Counted from the stretch's first letter, positions 1 to 6,126 are shown. The stretch is DNA of 6,447 bases from Waddliaceae bacterium (GCA_007132595.1 SLOH01000153.1:1-6447), one strand, 5' to 3'. Program-made: numbers and translations. The notes: generated by a model from the sequence alone, not told the origin.

Positions 1-1
1 C

Positions 2-430
2 CCATTTGACACATGGCTGACCTTGCGCGGAATCAAAACACTTGCTCTGAGGATGGAGCAGCATCAAAAAAATGCGCATGCGCTTGCGCAGTTTTTAAGT
101 GCTCATCCCAAAGTCAAACGGGTTTACTATCCCGAGGGAGCAATCAAGGAAAAACAGATGACCGGTATTAGCGGAATGATTTCAGTTGAGTTTAACCTTA
201 GCCTTGAGGAGACAAAAGCGCTCATCTCTTCATTTAAAGTCTTTACACTTGCCGAGTCACTTGGCGGCGTCGAATCTCTTGTCAATCATCCGGCCATTAT
301 GACCCACGCCTCGATTCCACCCGAAGAGCGCATGAAGACAGGAATCACAGACAGCCTTGTCAGATTCTCTTGTGGGATTGAGGAGAGTTGCGACCTTATA
401 GAGGATGTGCGCGCGGCCCTTGAGGATTAA
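2..430 (+). CDS. Cys/Met-metabolism PLP-dependent enzyme (cystathionine gamma-synthase / methionine gamma-lyase family), C-terminal part
   Basis: The 5' end lies outside the window. The open frame enters at base 2 and gives 142 visible residues before TAA at 428-430. A TTG at 23 is in frame but is not the start, because the codons before it (PFDTWLTLRGIKTL) already match the conserved family stretch D-x-W-L-x-L-R-G-x-K-T-L. Other family signatures follow: KVKRVYYP (about residues 30-37 counting from the codon at 23), the C-terminal-domain motif SLGGVESLVNHPAIMTHASI (79-98) and LVRFSCGIEESCDLIEDV (112-129). The arginine in LVRFS is where the family holds the substrate carboxylate. These enzymes carry out gamma- or beta-elimination/replacement on homoserine esters, cystathionine or methionine in the cytoplasm. 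The lysine that binds PLP lies upstream and cannot be seen, so metB, metC, metZ and mgl-type roles cannot be separated. The stretch between YYP and KQM is about six residues shorter than usual and lacks the common H-P-x-H. The gene converges with and overlaps the nonulosonate synthase gene by 35 bases. Confidence 0.9.
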   Translation, partial: PFDTWLTLRGIKTLALRMEQHQKNAHALAQFLSAHPKVKRVYYPEGAIKEKQMTGISGMISVEFNLSLEETKALISSFKVFTLAESLGGVESLVNHPAIMTHASIPPEERMKTGITDSLVRFSCGIEESCDLIEDVRAALED

Positions 431-1487
431 TATCGTCCCACTCAAGCGCTTTTGTTGCCTTTAGATCACAGCGCGCTTGACTGCTCATCACAAGATCATA
501 GTGGAGAGGAGAGAGCCCGGTGCCCGGGCGCAAGACTCCGATATTTTCTTTGGTAAAGCTCTCGCCGGCCTTCACATCTTGCGTGACCCAAAGAGAGCGC
601 CTGGCTTGCAGCTTTTCTTTCTCTTCACGATGTGTCGGCTCCTTTTGATACGATCCAAGTGCCTTTTCCACTTGGCGAATGCCATCGACCATCGCTTTAA
701 ATTCACGCGGGCTTAGAGAAAATTTATCATCAATTGTTGAGACGCCGTCGTCTAACATCAAATGTTTTTCGATCACACAAGCTTCAAGTGCAGCAGACCC
801 GATTGCAACAGAAATGCCCAGGGTATGGTCTGAAAGCCCAATGGGATAGCTTGGATGTGCACGTCTCATCGTCATCATGGCGCGAAGATTCACATCTTCA
901 AAAGGCGTTGGATATGTGCTTGTACAGTGTAAAAGGATCACTTGATCGTTACCGGCAGCCTTTACAATCTCGATTGCCGACTCGATATCACCCAGAGTCG
1001 CCATTCCGGTCGAGAGGATCACAGGCTTTTGTGTCTTTGCCATTTTGCGAAGTAGAGGAACATCGAGTAGCTCGTAGCTTCCATTTTTGTAAGCCGGAGC
1101 ATCCACTGCCTCTAGCTGATCGACAGCCTCTTCATCAAAAGGGGTCGCCATAAAGAGAATCCCCTGGCTTTTGGCGTAAGCTGCAAGGTCTGGCAGCCAC
1201 TGTCTGGGAAGTTCATTCGGACGATATAAATCAATTAACTTGGTATCTTGATCAACAAACACCGCTTTCTCATCCGCTCTTACGATCGTTCGCGGATCGC
1301 ATGTGTCTGCAGCGATTTGACTTGCAGTAAAGAGTTGAAACTTGACAGCATCAGCTCCTGATTTGGCTGCCGCCTCAATCAGTTTTTTTGCTCTTTGAAG
1401 GTCATTTCCGTGGTTTGAGCTGGCTTCAGCGATAATAAAGCATGGATGGTTCTGTCCAATCTTTTTATCTGCAATCTGAATGACCAT
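396..1487 (-). CDS. NeuB/PseI-family nonulosonate (sialic / pseudaminic / legionaminic acid) synthase
   Basis: This 363-residue protein would condense phosphoenolpyruvate with an N-acetylated hexose (ManNAc or a 6-deoxy analogue) to a nine-carbon acidic sugar in the cytoplasm, for surface glycans. The N-terminal TIM barrel (about 10-275) shows FIIAEASSNHG (18-27, with Glu21), DAVKFQLF (46-53), YKNGS (133-137), STGMATL (159-165), LLHCTSTYPTP (185-195), GLSDHTLG (217-224) and VIEKHLMLD (238-246). His221 and His242 are 21 residues apart, the same spacing as the two metal-binding histidines of meningococcal NeuB (His215, His236). The C-terminal SAF/antifreeze-like domain (about 295-352) begins at RRSLWV and carries LRPGTGLSP (319-327). 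The RPGxGL form and the overall match lean towards PseI, but the sugar cannot be decided. Start ATG shares one base with the symporter stop (TAATG), with GGAAGGG as a possible ribosome site about 11 bases upstream, so translation is probably coupled. No other nonulosonate pathway gene is in the window. The 3' end overlaps the convergent PLP enzyme gene by 35 bases. Confidence 0.93.
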   Translation of the reverse strand: MVIQIADKKIGQNHPCFIIAEASSNHGNDLQRAKKLIEAAAKSGADAVKFQLFTASQIAADTCDPRTIVRADEKAVFVDQDTKLIDLYRPNELPRQWLPDLAAYAKSQGILFMATPFDEEAVDQLEAVDAPAYKNGSYELLDVPLLRKMAKTQKPVILSTGMATLGDIESAIEIVKAAGNDQVILLHCTSTYPTPFEDVNLRAMMTMRRAHPSYPIGLSDHTLGISVAIGSAALEACVIEKHLMLDDGVSTIDDKFSLSPREFKAMVDGIRQVEKALGSYQKEPTHREEKEKLQARRSLWVTQDVKAGESFTKENIGVLRPGTGLSPLHYDLVMSSQARCDLKATKALEWDDINPQGPRAHPL

Positions 1488-2722
1488 TAAATATCCGACC
1501 CTTCCAACTCGACAAGTTCTTCGTGGTAGTATTGACGCTCATCAAGCTCGCCTTCCTGACGGGCAATCACAACAGCAACGACAGAGTCTCCAAGAATATT
1601 CATCACAGTCGAGCCCATCTCACGGATGCGGTCAATTCCGGCAAGTAAGGCCAGCCCCTCGAGGGGAAGACCAACAGACTGAAAGACAACAGACAGCATA
1701 ATAAAACCGGACCCCGGAATCCCGGCCGCTCCAACAGCGGAAAGAGTCGCTGTTAGGACAATCGTAATGAGGCTAATAAAGGAAAGTTCGATGCCGTAGG
1801 CTTGAGCAATAAAAAGCACTGAAAAAAAAAAAAAAATACCCGAACCGTTCATATTCACAGTAGAACCAAGGGGAAGAACAAAATTCGAAACATTCTTAGA
1901 TACACCCAAATTTTCTTGCACGCAATGCATTGAGACCGGCAAGGAGGCTGAGCTGCTTGAAGTTGAAAATGCCATCATGATCGCATCGCCCATCCCTCGA
2001 AAGAATGGCCAAGGATGCAGTTTTGCGACAAACCAAAGGAGCGAAAGAAAAACAACAATGAGGTGTATCAGGCATGCGCCGTAATAGAGAAGCAAAAACT
2101 CGACCAGAGGAAGTAAAACTGCAGCTCCAAAAGTGCCTGAAACAGATGCCATAATGGCAAAAACCCCAACAGGAGAAAACTCCATGACAATGGATGTCAG
2201 TCGATACATCACATCAGCAAGCGACTCTAAGAGCTCTTTTAAAGGCCTTCCCTTTTCTCCGGCAAAATTAATCGATACGCCAAGAAAAAGAGCAAACACA
2301 ATAATTTGCAACACATTCCCCTCAGAAAGCGACTGCATCGGATTGCTTGGGATAATGGATAGAAGAATATCTCCAATAGGAGGAGCGGATGACTCGATAT
2401 CGATCAAGGCAGGTCTTGTGAGCGGAAGTCCGACTCCCGGTTTAAACAACTTAGCGATCACAAGACCAATGGTAATTGCGGCCGCAGTTGTAAAAAGATA
2501 GAGAAACAGCGTTTTCAGCCCGACGCGCCCGAGCTTTTTCGGATCATGTATACTTGTAATCCCAACTGTCATTGAAGAGAGAACCAAGAGAACAATGATC
2601 ATGTTGATCAAATTTAAAAATATATCACCCACCGGCTTAAAAAGCGCAGCTTGAGGCCCCATGATAAGTCCTGTCACAAGACCAAGGGCTAAAGCGATTA
2701 GAATTTTGAGCCAGAGCTTCAT
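1487..2722 (-). CDS. DAACS-family sodium/proton-coupled amino acid or dicarboxylate symporter (GltP/GltT-like)
   Basis: This 411-residue inner-membrane protein has hydrophobic segments throughout and no cleavable signal. It aligns over its length with the glutamate/dicarboxylate:cation symporters: MIIVLLVLSSMTVGI (41-55, TM3 region), the serine-rich hairpin HP1 STSSSSASLPVS (253-264), VLPLGSTVNMNGSG (282-295, TM7), HP2 with GAAGIPGSGFIML (331-343), and TM8 from Asp364 to Asp379 ending NILGDSVVAVVIARQEGELD. Several substrate or ion residues differ from the acidic amino acid transporters: TM7 NMDGT reads NMNGS (Asn292 for Asp), and in TM8 the Asp and Arg that hold aspartate in GltPh (Asp394, Arg397) are Glu368 and Ser371. 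Thr372, Asn375 and Asp379 are kept. The substrate is therefore probably not plain glutamate or aspartate; a neutral amino acid is one possibility. Four phenylalanines (297-300) are encoded by a 15-base T run (A run 1822-1836 on the plus strand). The reading frame through it agrees with the family. ATG at 2722 lacks a strong Shine-Dalgarno. The gene is probably the first of an operon with the nonulosonate synthase. Confidence 0.93.
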   Translation of the reverse strand: MKLWLKILIALALGLVTGLIMGPQAALFKPVGDIFLNLINMIIVLLVLSSMTVGITSIHDPKKLGRVGLKTLFLYLFTTAAAITIGLVIAKLFKPGVGLPLTRPALIDIESSAPPIGDILLSIIPSNPMQSLSEGNVLQIIVFALFLGVSINFAGEKGRPLKELLESLADVMYRLTSIVMEFSPVGVFAIMASVSGTFGAAVLLPLVEFLLLYYGACLIHLIVVFLSLLWFVAKLHPWPFFRGMGDAIMMAFSTSSSSASLPVSMHCVQENLGVSKNVSNFVLPLGSTVNMNGSGIFFFFSVLFIAQAYGIELSFISLITIVLTATLSAVGAAGIPGSGFIMLSVVFQSVGLPLEGLALLAGIDRIREMGSTVMNILGDSVVAVVIARQEGELDERQYYHEELVELEGSDI

Positions 2723-2750
2723 CTTATATTCATCTTTTTGTTAATGGATT

Positions 2751-2779
2751 ATTCTATCACAATGAAGAGTTTTTTGCAG
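2751..2779 (-). promoter_or_regulatory. Candidate promoter for the symporter-synthase operon
   Basis: On the minus strand a TAGAAT (2756-2751, five of six matches to TATAAT) lies 28 bases before the symporter ATG. The hexamer 17 bases further upstream, CTGCAA (2779-2774), matches the -35 consensus at only three positions. The 97-base gap between the symporter and the zinc-ribbon gene is the only room for a promoter here. No clear terminator hairpin was seen in the gap, so read-through from the small genes upstream is also possible. Confidence 0.3.
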
Positions 2780-2819
2780 ATTTTGGATATTTTTCCCATC
2801 GCCAAAGAGCAGTAGACTC

Positions 2820-3032
2820 TCAATCCCAATCCCATTCAACCGGCTGAGGGTCTCCTATCAAAGGAGTGGATGTATACACTTTTGTCTCCGCATACGAATA
2901 ATCGCAGCATGGACAGGTGAGATCTTTCACATATTTTTTCTCTCGATACTCAAAACCACCGCGGCTCTCAAAAACCTTCCGGCACTTAGGGCACCGATGA
3001 TACTGAATAGAAATATCCCAGGTGTGACTCAT
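2820..3032 (-). CDS. Small zinc-ribbon-like protein of unknown function
   Basis: This 70-residue acidic-tailed protein has two Cys pairs, CPKC (14-17) and CPCC (40-43), separated by 22 residues rich in charged and aromatic positions. That is the layout of a small treble-clef or zinc-ribbon fold that would bind one zinc. The C-terminus is acidic and tryptophan-rich (EWDWD, 66-70). The start ATG overlaps the stop of the preceding small gene (ATGA, 3029-3032), so the two are probably translated together. The purine-rich stretch just upstream (AAGAAGAGAAAAAC before ATG) can act as a weak ribosome site. I do not recognise a named family. The cysteine pattern, plausible start and coupling support a real gene; a role in nucleic-acid or protein binding would be a guess. 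Confidence 0.72.
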   Translation of the reverse strand: MSHTWDISIQYHRCPKCRKVFESRGGFEYREKKYVKDLTCPCCDYSYAETKVYTSTPLIGDPQPVEWDWD

Positions 3033-3190
3033 GTTTTTCTCTTCTTTCTCTTTTCTCTTTTCTTATGCACAGTCTCGCCCCATCCATTTAAGTCGTGCAT
3101 CTCACAACCGATAATTCCCTTTCCAGGCTCCACCTTCTCTTTTATAAGAGGGGCATCTTCCGGATAATCTTGATAATTTTTTGGCCACAT
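3029..3190 (-). CDS. Small hypothetical protein with a highly basic C-terminal tail
   Basis: The chosen ATG at 3190-3188 gives 53 residues (MWPKNYQDYPEDAP...). It is preceded by a perfect AGGAGG (3204-3199) at eight bases. That is far better than the upstream in-frame TTG at 3223, which would extend the protein through the ribosome site itself. The N-terminal half is acidic and proline-rich, the middle contains KGIIGCEMHDLNGWGET (24-40), and the last eleven residues are nearly all Lys/Arg (KKREKRKKRKT). The tail is encoded in a homopurine tract. The stop overlaps the ATG of the zinc-ribbon gene. The gene is divergent from efp, and its ribosome site overlaps the -35 of the efp promoter. Its own promoter is uncertain: TTGACT (3236-3231, minus strand) is a fair -35 but no good -10 follows at 17 bases. 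No family recognised; function unknown. Confidence 0.62.
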   Translation of the reverse strand: MWPKNYQDYPEDAPLIKEKVEPGKGIIGCEMHDLNGWGETVHKKREKRKKRKT

Positions 3191-3194
3191 CTCT

Positions 3195-3224
3195 TTGACC
3201 TCCTGTTCTAATTTATGGTACAAT
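3195..3224 (+). promoter_or_regulatory. Sigma70-type promoter for efp-epmA
   Basis: TTGACC (3195-3200, five of six to TTGACA) and TACAAT (3219-3224, five of six to TATAAT) are 18 bases apart. Transcription would begin near 3231 and leave a leader of about 25 bases, with AAGGG at 3243-3247 as ribosome site eight bases before the efp ATG. The -35 overlaps the ribosome site of the divergent small gene. Confidence 0.65.
3199..3204 (-). promoter_or_regulatory. Ribosome binding site that decides the start of the basic-tail gene
   Basis: The plus-strand CCTCCT reads AGGAGG on the minus strand, eight bases before the ATG at 3190. It is the strongest Shine-Dalgarno in the window and sets the start at 3190 rather than the TTG at 3223. 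Confidence 0.75.
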
Positions 3225-3255
3225 TTTGGCAGTCAAAAGAACAAGGGTTATATTA

Positions 3256-3822
3256 ATGGCACAGATTAGTACGAATGAATTTAAGCCTGGCGTTAAAATT
3301 GAAATCGATAAGCAACCATATACAATTGTCTCAAACGAATTTGTGAAGCCGGGAAAAGGGCAAGCATTTAACCGTGTGCGCATCAAACAGCTTCTCACAG
3401 GACGTACAGTTGAGAAAACATTCAAGTCCGGCGACAAAGTTGACCTTGCCGATGTTATCGAAACGCAGATGCGAATGCTCTACAAAGAGAATGACGGGAT
3501 TGTTTTTATGGATGAAAACACTTTTGAGCAACTGAAGATCTCAAGCGAAAATATTGGCGACACCATGCAGTGGCTAAAAGAAGATCTGCTCTATGACATT
3601 CTGATTTACAACGGGGAGGCAGTCGCTGTCGAACCCCCGACATTTATCGACCTCAAGATCGTGCAGTGTGATCCGGGAGTCAGAGGAGATACCGCTTCGG
3701 GCCGCGTCTTAAAGCCAGCTGTAACCGAGACAGGAGCGAAAATTCAAGTCCCGATCTTCATCAACGAGGGCGAAGTCATTAAAGTCGACACACGTACAGC
3801 CGAGTATGCGTCGCGCACTTAA
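3256..3822 (+). CDS. efp: Translation elongation factor P
   Basis: EF-P binds ribosomes stalled at polyproline stretches, between the P and E sites, and promotes peptide bond formation. The ATG at 3256 gives 188 residues, the normal family length, and begins MAQISTNEFKPG. An in-frame TTG at 3226 would add ten residues not seen in the family and would start inside the leader. The N-terminal KOW-like domain carries the loop VKPGKGQAF, in which Lys34 is the exact position that EpmA modifies with beta-lysine. OB domains II and III follow, with the C-terminal signature from about residue 148, GVRGDTASGRVLKPAVTETG, and FINEGEVIKVDTRTAEY. The gene overlaps epmA by 17 bases and has its own promoter. 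The pairing of a Lys34 EF-P with EpmA indicates beta-lysylation rather than the rhamnosyl-Arg32 (EarP) system. EpmB, which makes beta-lysine, is not in the window. Confidence 0.98.
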   Translation: MAQISTNEFKPGVKIEIDKQPYTIVSNEFVKPGKGQAFNRVRIKQLLTGRTVEKTFKSGDKVDLADVIETQMRMLYKENDGIVFMDENTFEQLKISSENIGDTMQWLKEDLLYDILIYNGEAVAVEPPTFIDLKIVQCDPGVRGDTASGRVLKPAVTETGAKIQVPIFINEGEVIKVDTRTAEYASRT

Positions 3823-4675
3823 AAAAAGAGCGGAAATGCTGCAAAAAGCGCGCGATTTCTTTTTTAAGCGCGACATTCTTGAAGTGGACTGCCCGGCACT
3901 TTCAGACTTTGGATCGACTGACGCCTATATCGATCTGATGGAAGTGACGGGCAGCGCCTCTTCCATCAAAGGATACCTCCACTCCTCGCCTGAATACCGA
4001 ATGAAAGAACTACTTGCAAACGGCTCAGGCGATATCTACCAGCTCTCCCACGTCTTTCGCGATGGGGAATTCGGCCCGAAACACCGCCCGGAATTCATGA
4101 TGGCCGAATGGTACCGCACAGGCTACACATTTGATGAGATGATCACTGAAACCGTTGACTTTATCCGCCTGTTTTTAGGAGATCTCTCATTTCATACGCT
4201 CACCTACGAAGAGGCGTTTAAAACATTTGCCGGCTTCGACCCTTTTGAAAACAGATACGATGACGACCGGCTCAATGAAATTCTTGGCATTGAAGTCGAA
4301 CCGAACCTCGGCAAAGATGAGCTGACCGTACTCACACACTACCCGGCAACCCAATCCGCCCTAGCCAAAGTTAAGCCTCCTTGTTCCTTGCGCTTTGAGG
4401 TGTATTATCAAGGAGTCGAACTTGCCAACGGCTATAATGAATTGACAGACCTAAATGAACACCTCCTCAGATTCACCAAGGCAAATGAAAAGAGAGAGTC
4501 TCTTGGAAAACAAAAAATTTCTCCCGACCCCTCATTTTTAAACGCCCTGGAAAAGGGGCTTCCCGACTGCTGCGGGGTTGCTGTCGGCTTCGACCGCCTC
4601 TTCATGCTGCAGCAAAACGCATCTGATATCGGAGCCATTCTCGCGAGCAGCGACAAAAAACATCATAAAGTGTAA
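3806..4675 (+). CDS. epmA: EF-P beta-lysylation ligase EpmA (GenX/PoxA, class II lysyl-tRNA synthetase paralogue)
   Basis: EpmA activates (R)-beta-lysine with ATP and transfers it to Lys34 of EF-P. The 289-residue protein is the class II lysyl-tRNA synthetase catalytic core with no anticodon-binding domain, as expected. Visible motifs: motif 1 region ILEVDCPALS (24-33), SSPEYRMK (60-67), motif 2 region 84-104 (FR...E...H..PEF..AEWYR), the substrate-pocket stretch VELANGYNEL (204-213), and motif 3 GVAVGFDRLFML (257-268). It is shorter than E. coli EpmA (325 residues): about 21 residues are missing between DPFENR (145-150) and EPNLGK (165-170). The ATG at 3806 lies inside the end of efp and has no good ribosome site, so translation probably depends on ribosomes finishing efp. 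The next Met (residue 11) would cut into the conserved LKKRAEML helix. The gene ends TAA TAG. Its last ~36 codons are copied downstream at 6179-6288. Confidence 0.96.
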   Translation: MRRALKKRAEMLQKARDFFFKRDILEVDCPALSDFGSTDAYIDLMEVTGSASSIKGYLHSSPEYRMKELLANGSGDIYQLSHVFRDGEFGPKHRPEFMMAEWYRTGYTFDEMITETVDFIRLFLGDLSFHTLTYEEAFKTFAGFDPFENRYDDDRLNEILGIEVEPNLGKDELTVLTHYPATQSALAKVKPPCSLRFEVYYQGVELANGYNELTDLNEHLLRFTKANEKRESLGKQKISPDPSFLNALEKGLPDCCGVAVGFDRLFMLQQNASDIGAILASSDKKHHKV

Positions 4676-4834
4676 TAGTTAAATTTTTAGAAACATCTGA
4701 ATCCCTTTGGTTCAATTGAATTTTGACTATGCAAGCACTTTTCTTAAAAGCAGTCGCGCTTAACTATTTTTTCGCCTTCTTTTCTATCTTTTGGCAGTAC
4801 GACGGGCTTTTCGGTTCAAATGGAATTTTACCGA
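4566..4834. repeat. Direct repeat, left copy: epmA tail, leader and LMF gene start
   Basis: This segment recurs at 6179-6447 with a constant offset of 1613 bases, no indels and 12 mismatches in 269 bases (about 95.5% identity). It starts inside epmA codon 254. The right copy runs off the window, so the full repeat is longer. Mismatches: six in the epmA tail (110 bases), one in the 53-base intergenic leader and five in the first 106 bases of the LMF gene. Positions 4696-4781 are identical in both copies (86 bases). Confidence 0.97.
4711..4720. promoter_or_regulatory. Perfect 10-base palindrome in the LMF leader
   Basis: TTCAATTGAA lies nine bases before the LMF ATG and is preserved in the second copy at 6324-6333. 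It sits in a 53-base leader that has no recognisable Shine-Dalgarno or convincing -35/-10 pair. It could be an operator or simply AT-rich leader sequence; the function is not shown. Confidence 0.25.
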
Positions 4835-6126
4835 TAAAAGAATTTTTAGAAAGATTTCACAATTTTAAAATTTACACGCTATTTCATAAAGATCTGCATG
4901 ACCGTACAATCAAAGCTACTGCCTTGACCGGTGCGTTGATTTCTCTACTCATCTTGGCCGGATTCCATCACCCGCTTCTCTTCCTACTTCTTTGGGCCGG
5001 ACACCTCTCGTTTATAAATGTCGGACAAGACTTTTTCCCTGTTCAATGGGACTCGCTCCTTCTTGAAGTGGGATTCATTACGATCTTTTTTTCGATGCAG
5101 GCCCCTCCCCCTCTATTACTCACCCTCTCCTTATGGTTACTACTCTTTCGAGTTCTCTTCGGCTCCGGATATGGTAAATGGATGAATGGAAGCCGTGAGT
5201 GGCGCGACCTGACTGCTCTTTGCTACCACTACGAAACACAGCCCCTGCCCAACCGAGTCGCCTATTTCATGCATCAACTACCGAAGTGGGCAGGCAAGTT
5301 CTCAACTCTGATGACCTATTTTTTTGAAATTGCCGTCCCATTTCTCTTCTTTCTTCCTTATCCGTTCAGATTTTGGGGATGCATGCTGTCGATCTTTTTT
5401 CAATTACTCATTTTCATGACCGGAAACTTCGGCTTTTTTAATACCCTGACAATTGCCCTCTGTATTCCGCTATTAGATAGCACCTCTTTTGAGACCCTTC
5501 CCGACTGGTTCTACGGATTTACACTTCTTCACTATCACTCCCCAATACTCACAGCCTTTCTCTCTGCTATCGGGGTGGGACTGATTGCACTTCAGCTCCT
5601 GATGATCATCGAACTCTTCATCCCCTTGCCTTTTGCGAGTAAGTTCAAACAAAAGATCGAGCCGTTTCATATTTTAAATTTCTATGAAGTCTTCGGCCTA
5701 ATGACAACTTTTCGAAATGAAGTTACGATAGAAGGCAGCAACGACAATGAGAATTGGAGGGCTTATCCATTCAGGTGGAAACCGGGTGAGTTACAGAAAG
5801 CGCCCGGCCAAGTCGCACCCTTTCACCCGCGGCTTGACTCGAAGATGTGGTTTGCCGCCTTTTTACCTGACATGCACGAAAGCAGTTGGTTCCAAAATTT
5901 GATCATCAAGCTCCTGCAGGGATCAGAGGAGGTGCTCGCACTATTTGAATCGAACCCTTTTCCTAAAGGTCCACCTAAATATATACGCGCAAGGTTAGAC
6001 ACCTACTCCTTTACCGATATGGACAGACTTCGAAAAACAGGAGAGTGGTGGGTAAAGAAACCGCGGGGTCTATACTGCGAAACGATGACTTTAGAAGAAA
6101 AAATCGGGCTTAAAGACCCTGCTTGA
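4729..6126 (+). CDS. Lipase maturation factor (LMF)-like multi-spanning membrane protein, copy 1
   Basis: This 465-residue polytopic membrane protein has about eight hydrophobic segments (roughly 5-25, 62-80, 82-98, 113-143, 193-210, 214-230, 236-250 and 274-300), followed by a soluble C-terminal domain. Family marks: LFGSNGILP (27-35), VQWDSLLLEVGF (105-116), GSGYGKWMNGSREWRDLTAL (145-164) and YHYETQPLPN (166-175), FFEIAVPFLFFLP (198-210), GNFGFFN (232-238), NFYEVFGLMTTFRNEV (317-332), IEGSNDNENW (334-343) and FHPRLDSKMWFAA (365-377). Vertebrate LMF1/2 help lipases fold in the ER; the job of the bacterial homologues is not settled, so a role in folding or export of an envelope enzyme is only an inference. 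ATG at 4729 is chosen because it begins the conserved FLKAVALNYFFAF helix; an in-frame TTG at 4723 adds two residues and is possible. No clear ribosome site is seen. It is 53 bases after epmA with no terminator between, so it may share the efp-epmA transcript. A second copy starts at 6342. Confidence 0.92.
   Translation: MQALFLKAVALNYFFAFFSIFWQYDGLFGSNGILPIKEFLERFHNFKIYTLFHKDLHDRTIKATALTGALISLLILAGFHHPLLFLLLWAGHLSFINVGQDFFPVQWDSLLLEVGFITIFFSMQAPPPLLLTLSLWLLLFRVLFGSGYGKWMNGSREWRDLTALCYHYETQPLPNRVAYFMHQLPKWAGKFSTLMTYFFEIAVPFLFFLPYPFRFWGCMLSIFFQLLIFMTGNFGFFNTLTIALCIPLLDSTSFETLPDWFYGFTLLHYHSPILTAFLSAIGVGLIALQLLMIIELFIPLPFASKFKQKIEPFHILNFYEVFGLMTTFRNEVTIEGSNDNENWRAYPFRWKPGELQKAPGQVAPFHPRLDSKMWFAAFLPDMHESSWFQNLIIKLLQGSEEVLALFESNPFPKGPPKYIRARLDTYSFTDMDRLRKTGEWWVKKPRGLYCETMTLEEKIGLKDPA

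Noticed and set aside
734..1153. 139-residue plus-strand open frame
   Set aside because: It is antisense to the conserved barrel of the nonulosonate synthase, has a low-complexity Arg/Ser/His-rich translation and no recognisable motif.
2133..2501. 122-residue plus-strand open frame
   Set aside because: It lies antisense to conserved transmembrane segments of the symporter, and its sequence shows no domain of its own.
3226..3255. TTG start giving a ten-residue extension of EF-P
   Set aside because: It begins upstream of the likely transcription start (near 3231), while ATG 3256 gives the standard length, Lys at exactly position 34 and an AAGGG ribosome site.
4676..4728. Intrinsic terminator between epmA and the LMF gene
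   Set aside because: There is a short T run (TTTTT at 4684-4688) but no GC-rich stem before it.
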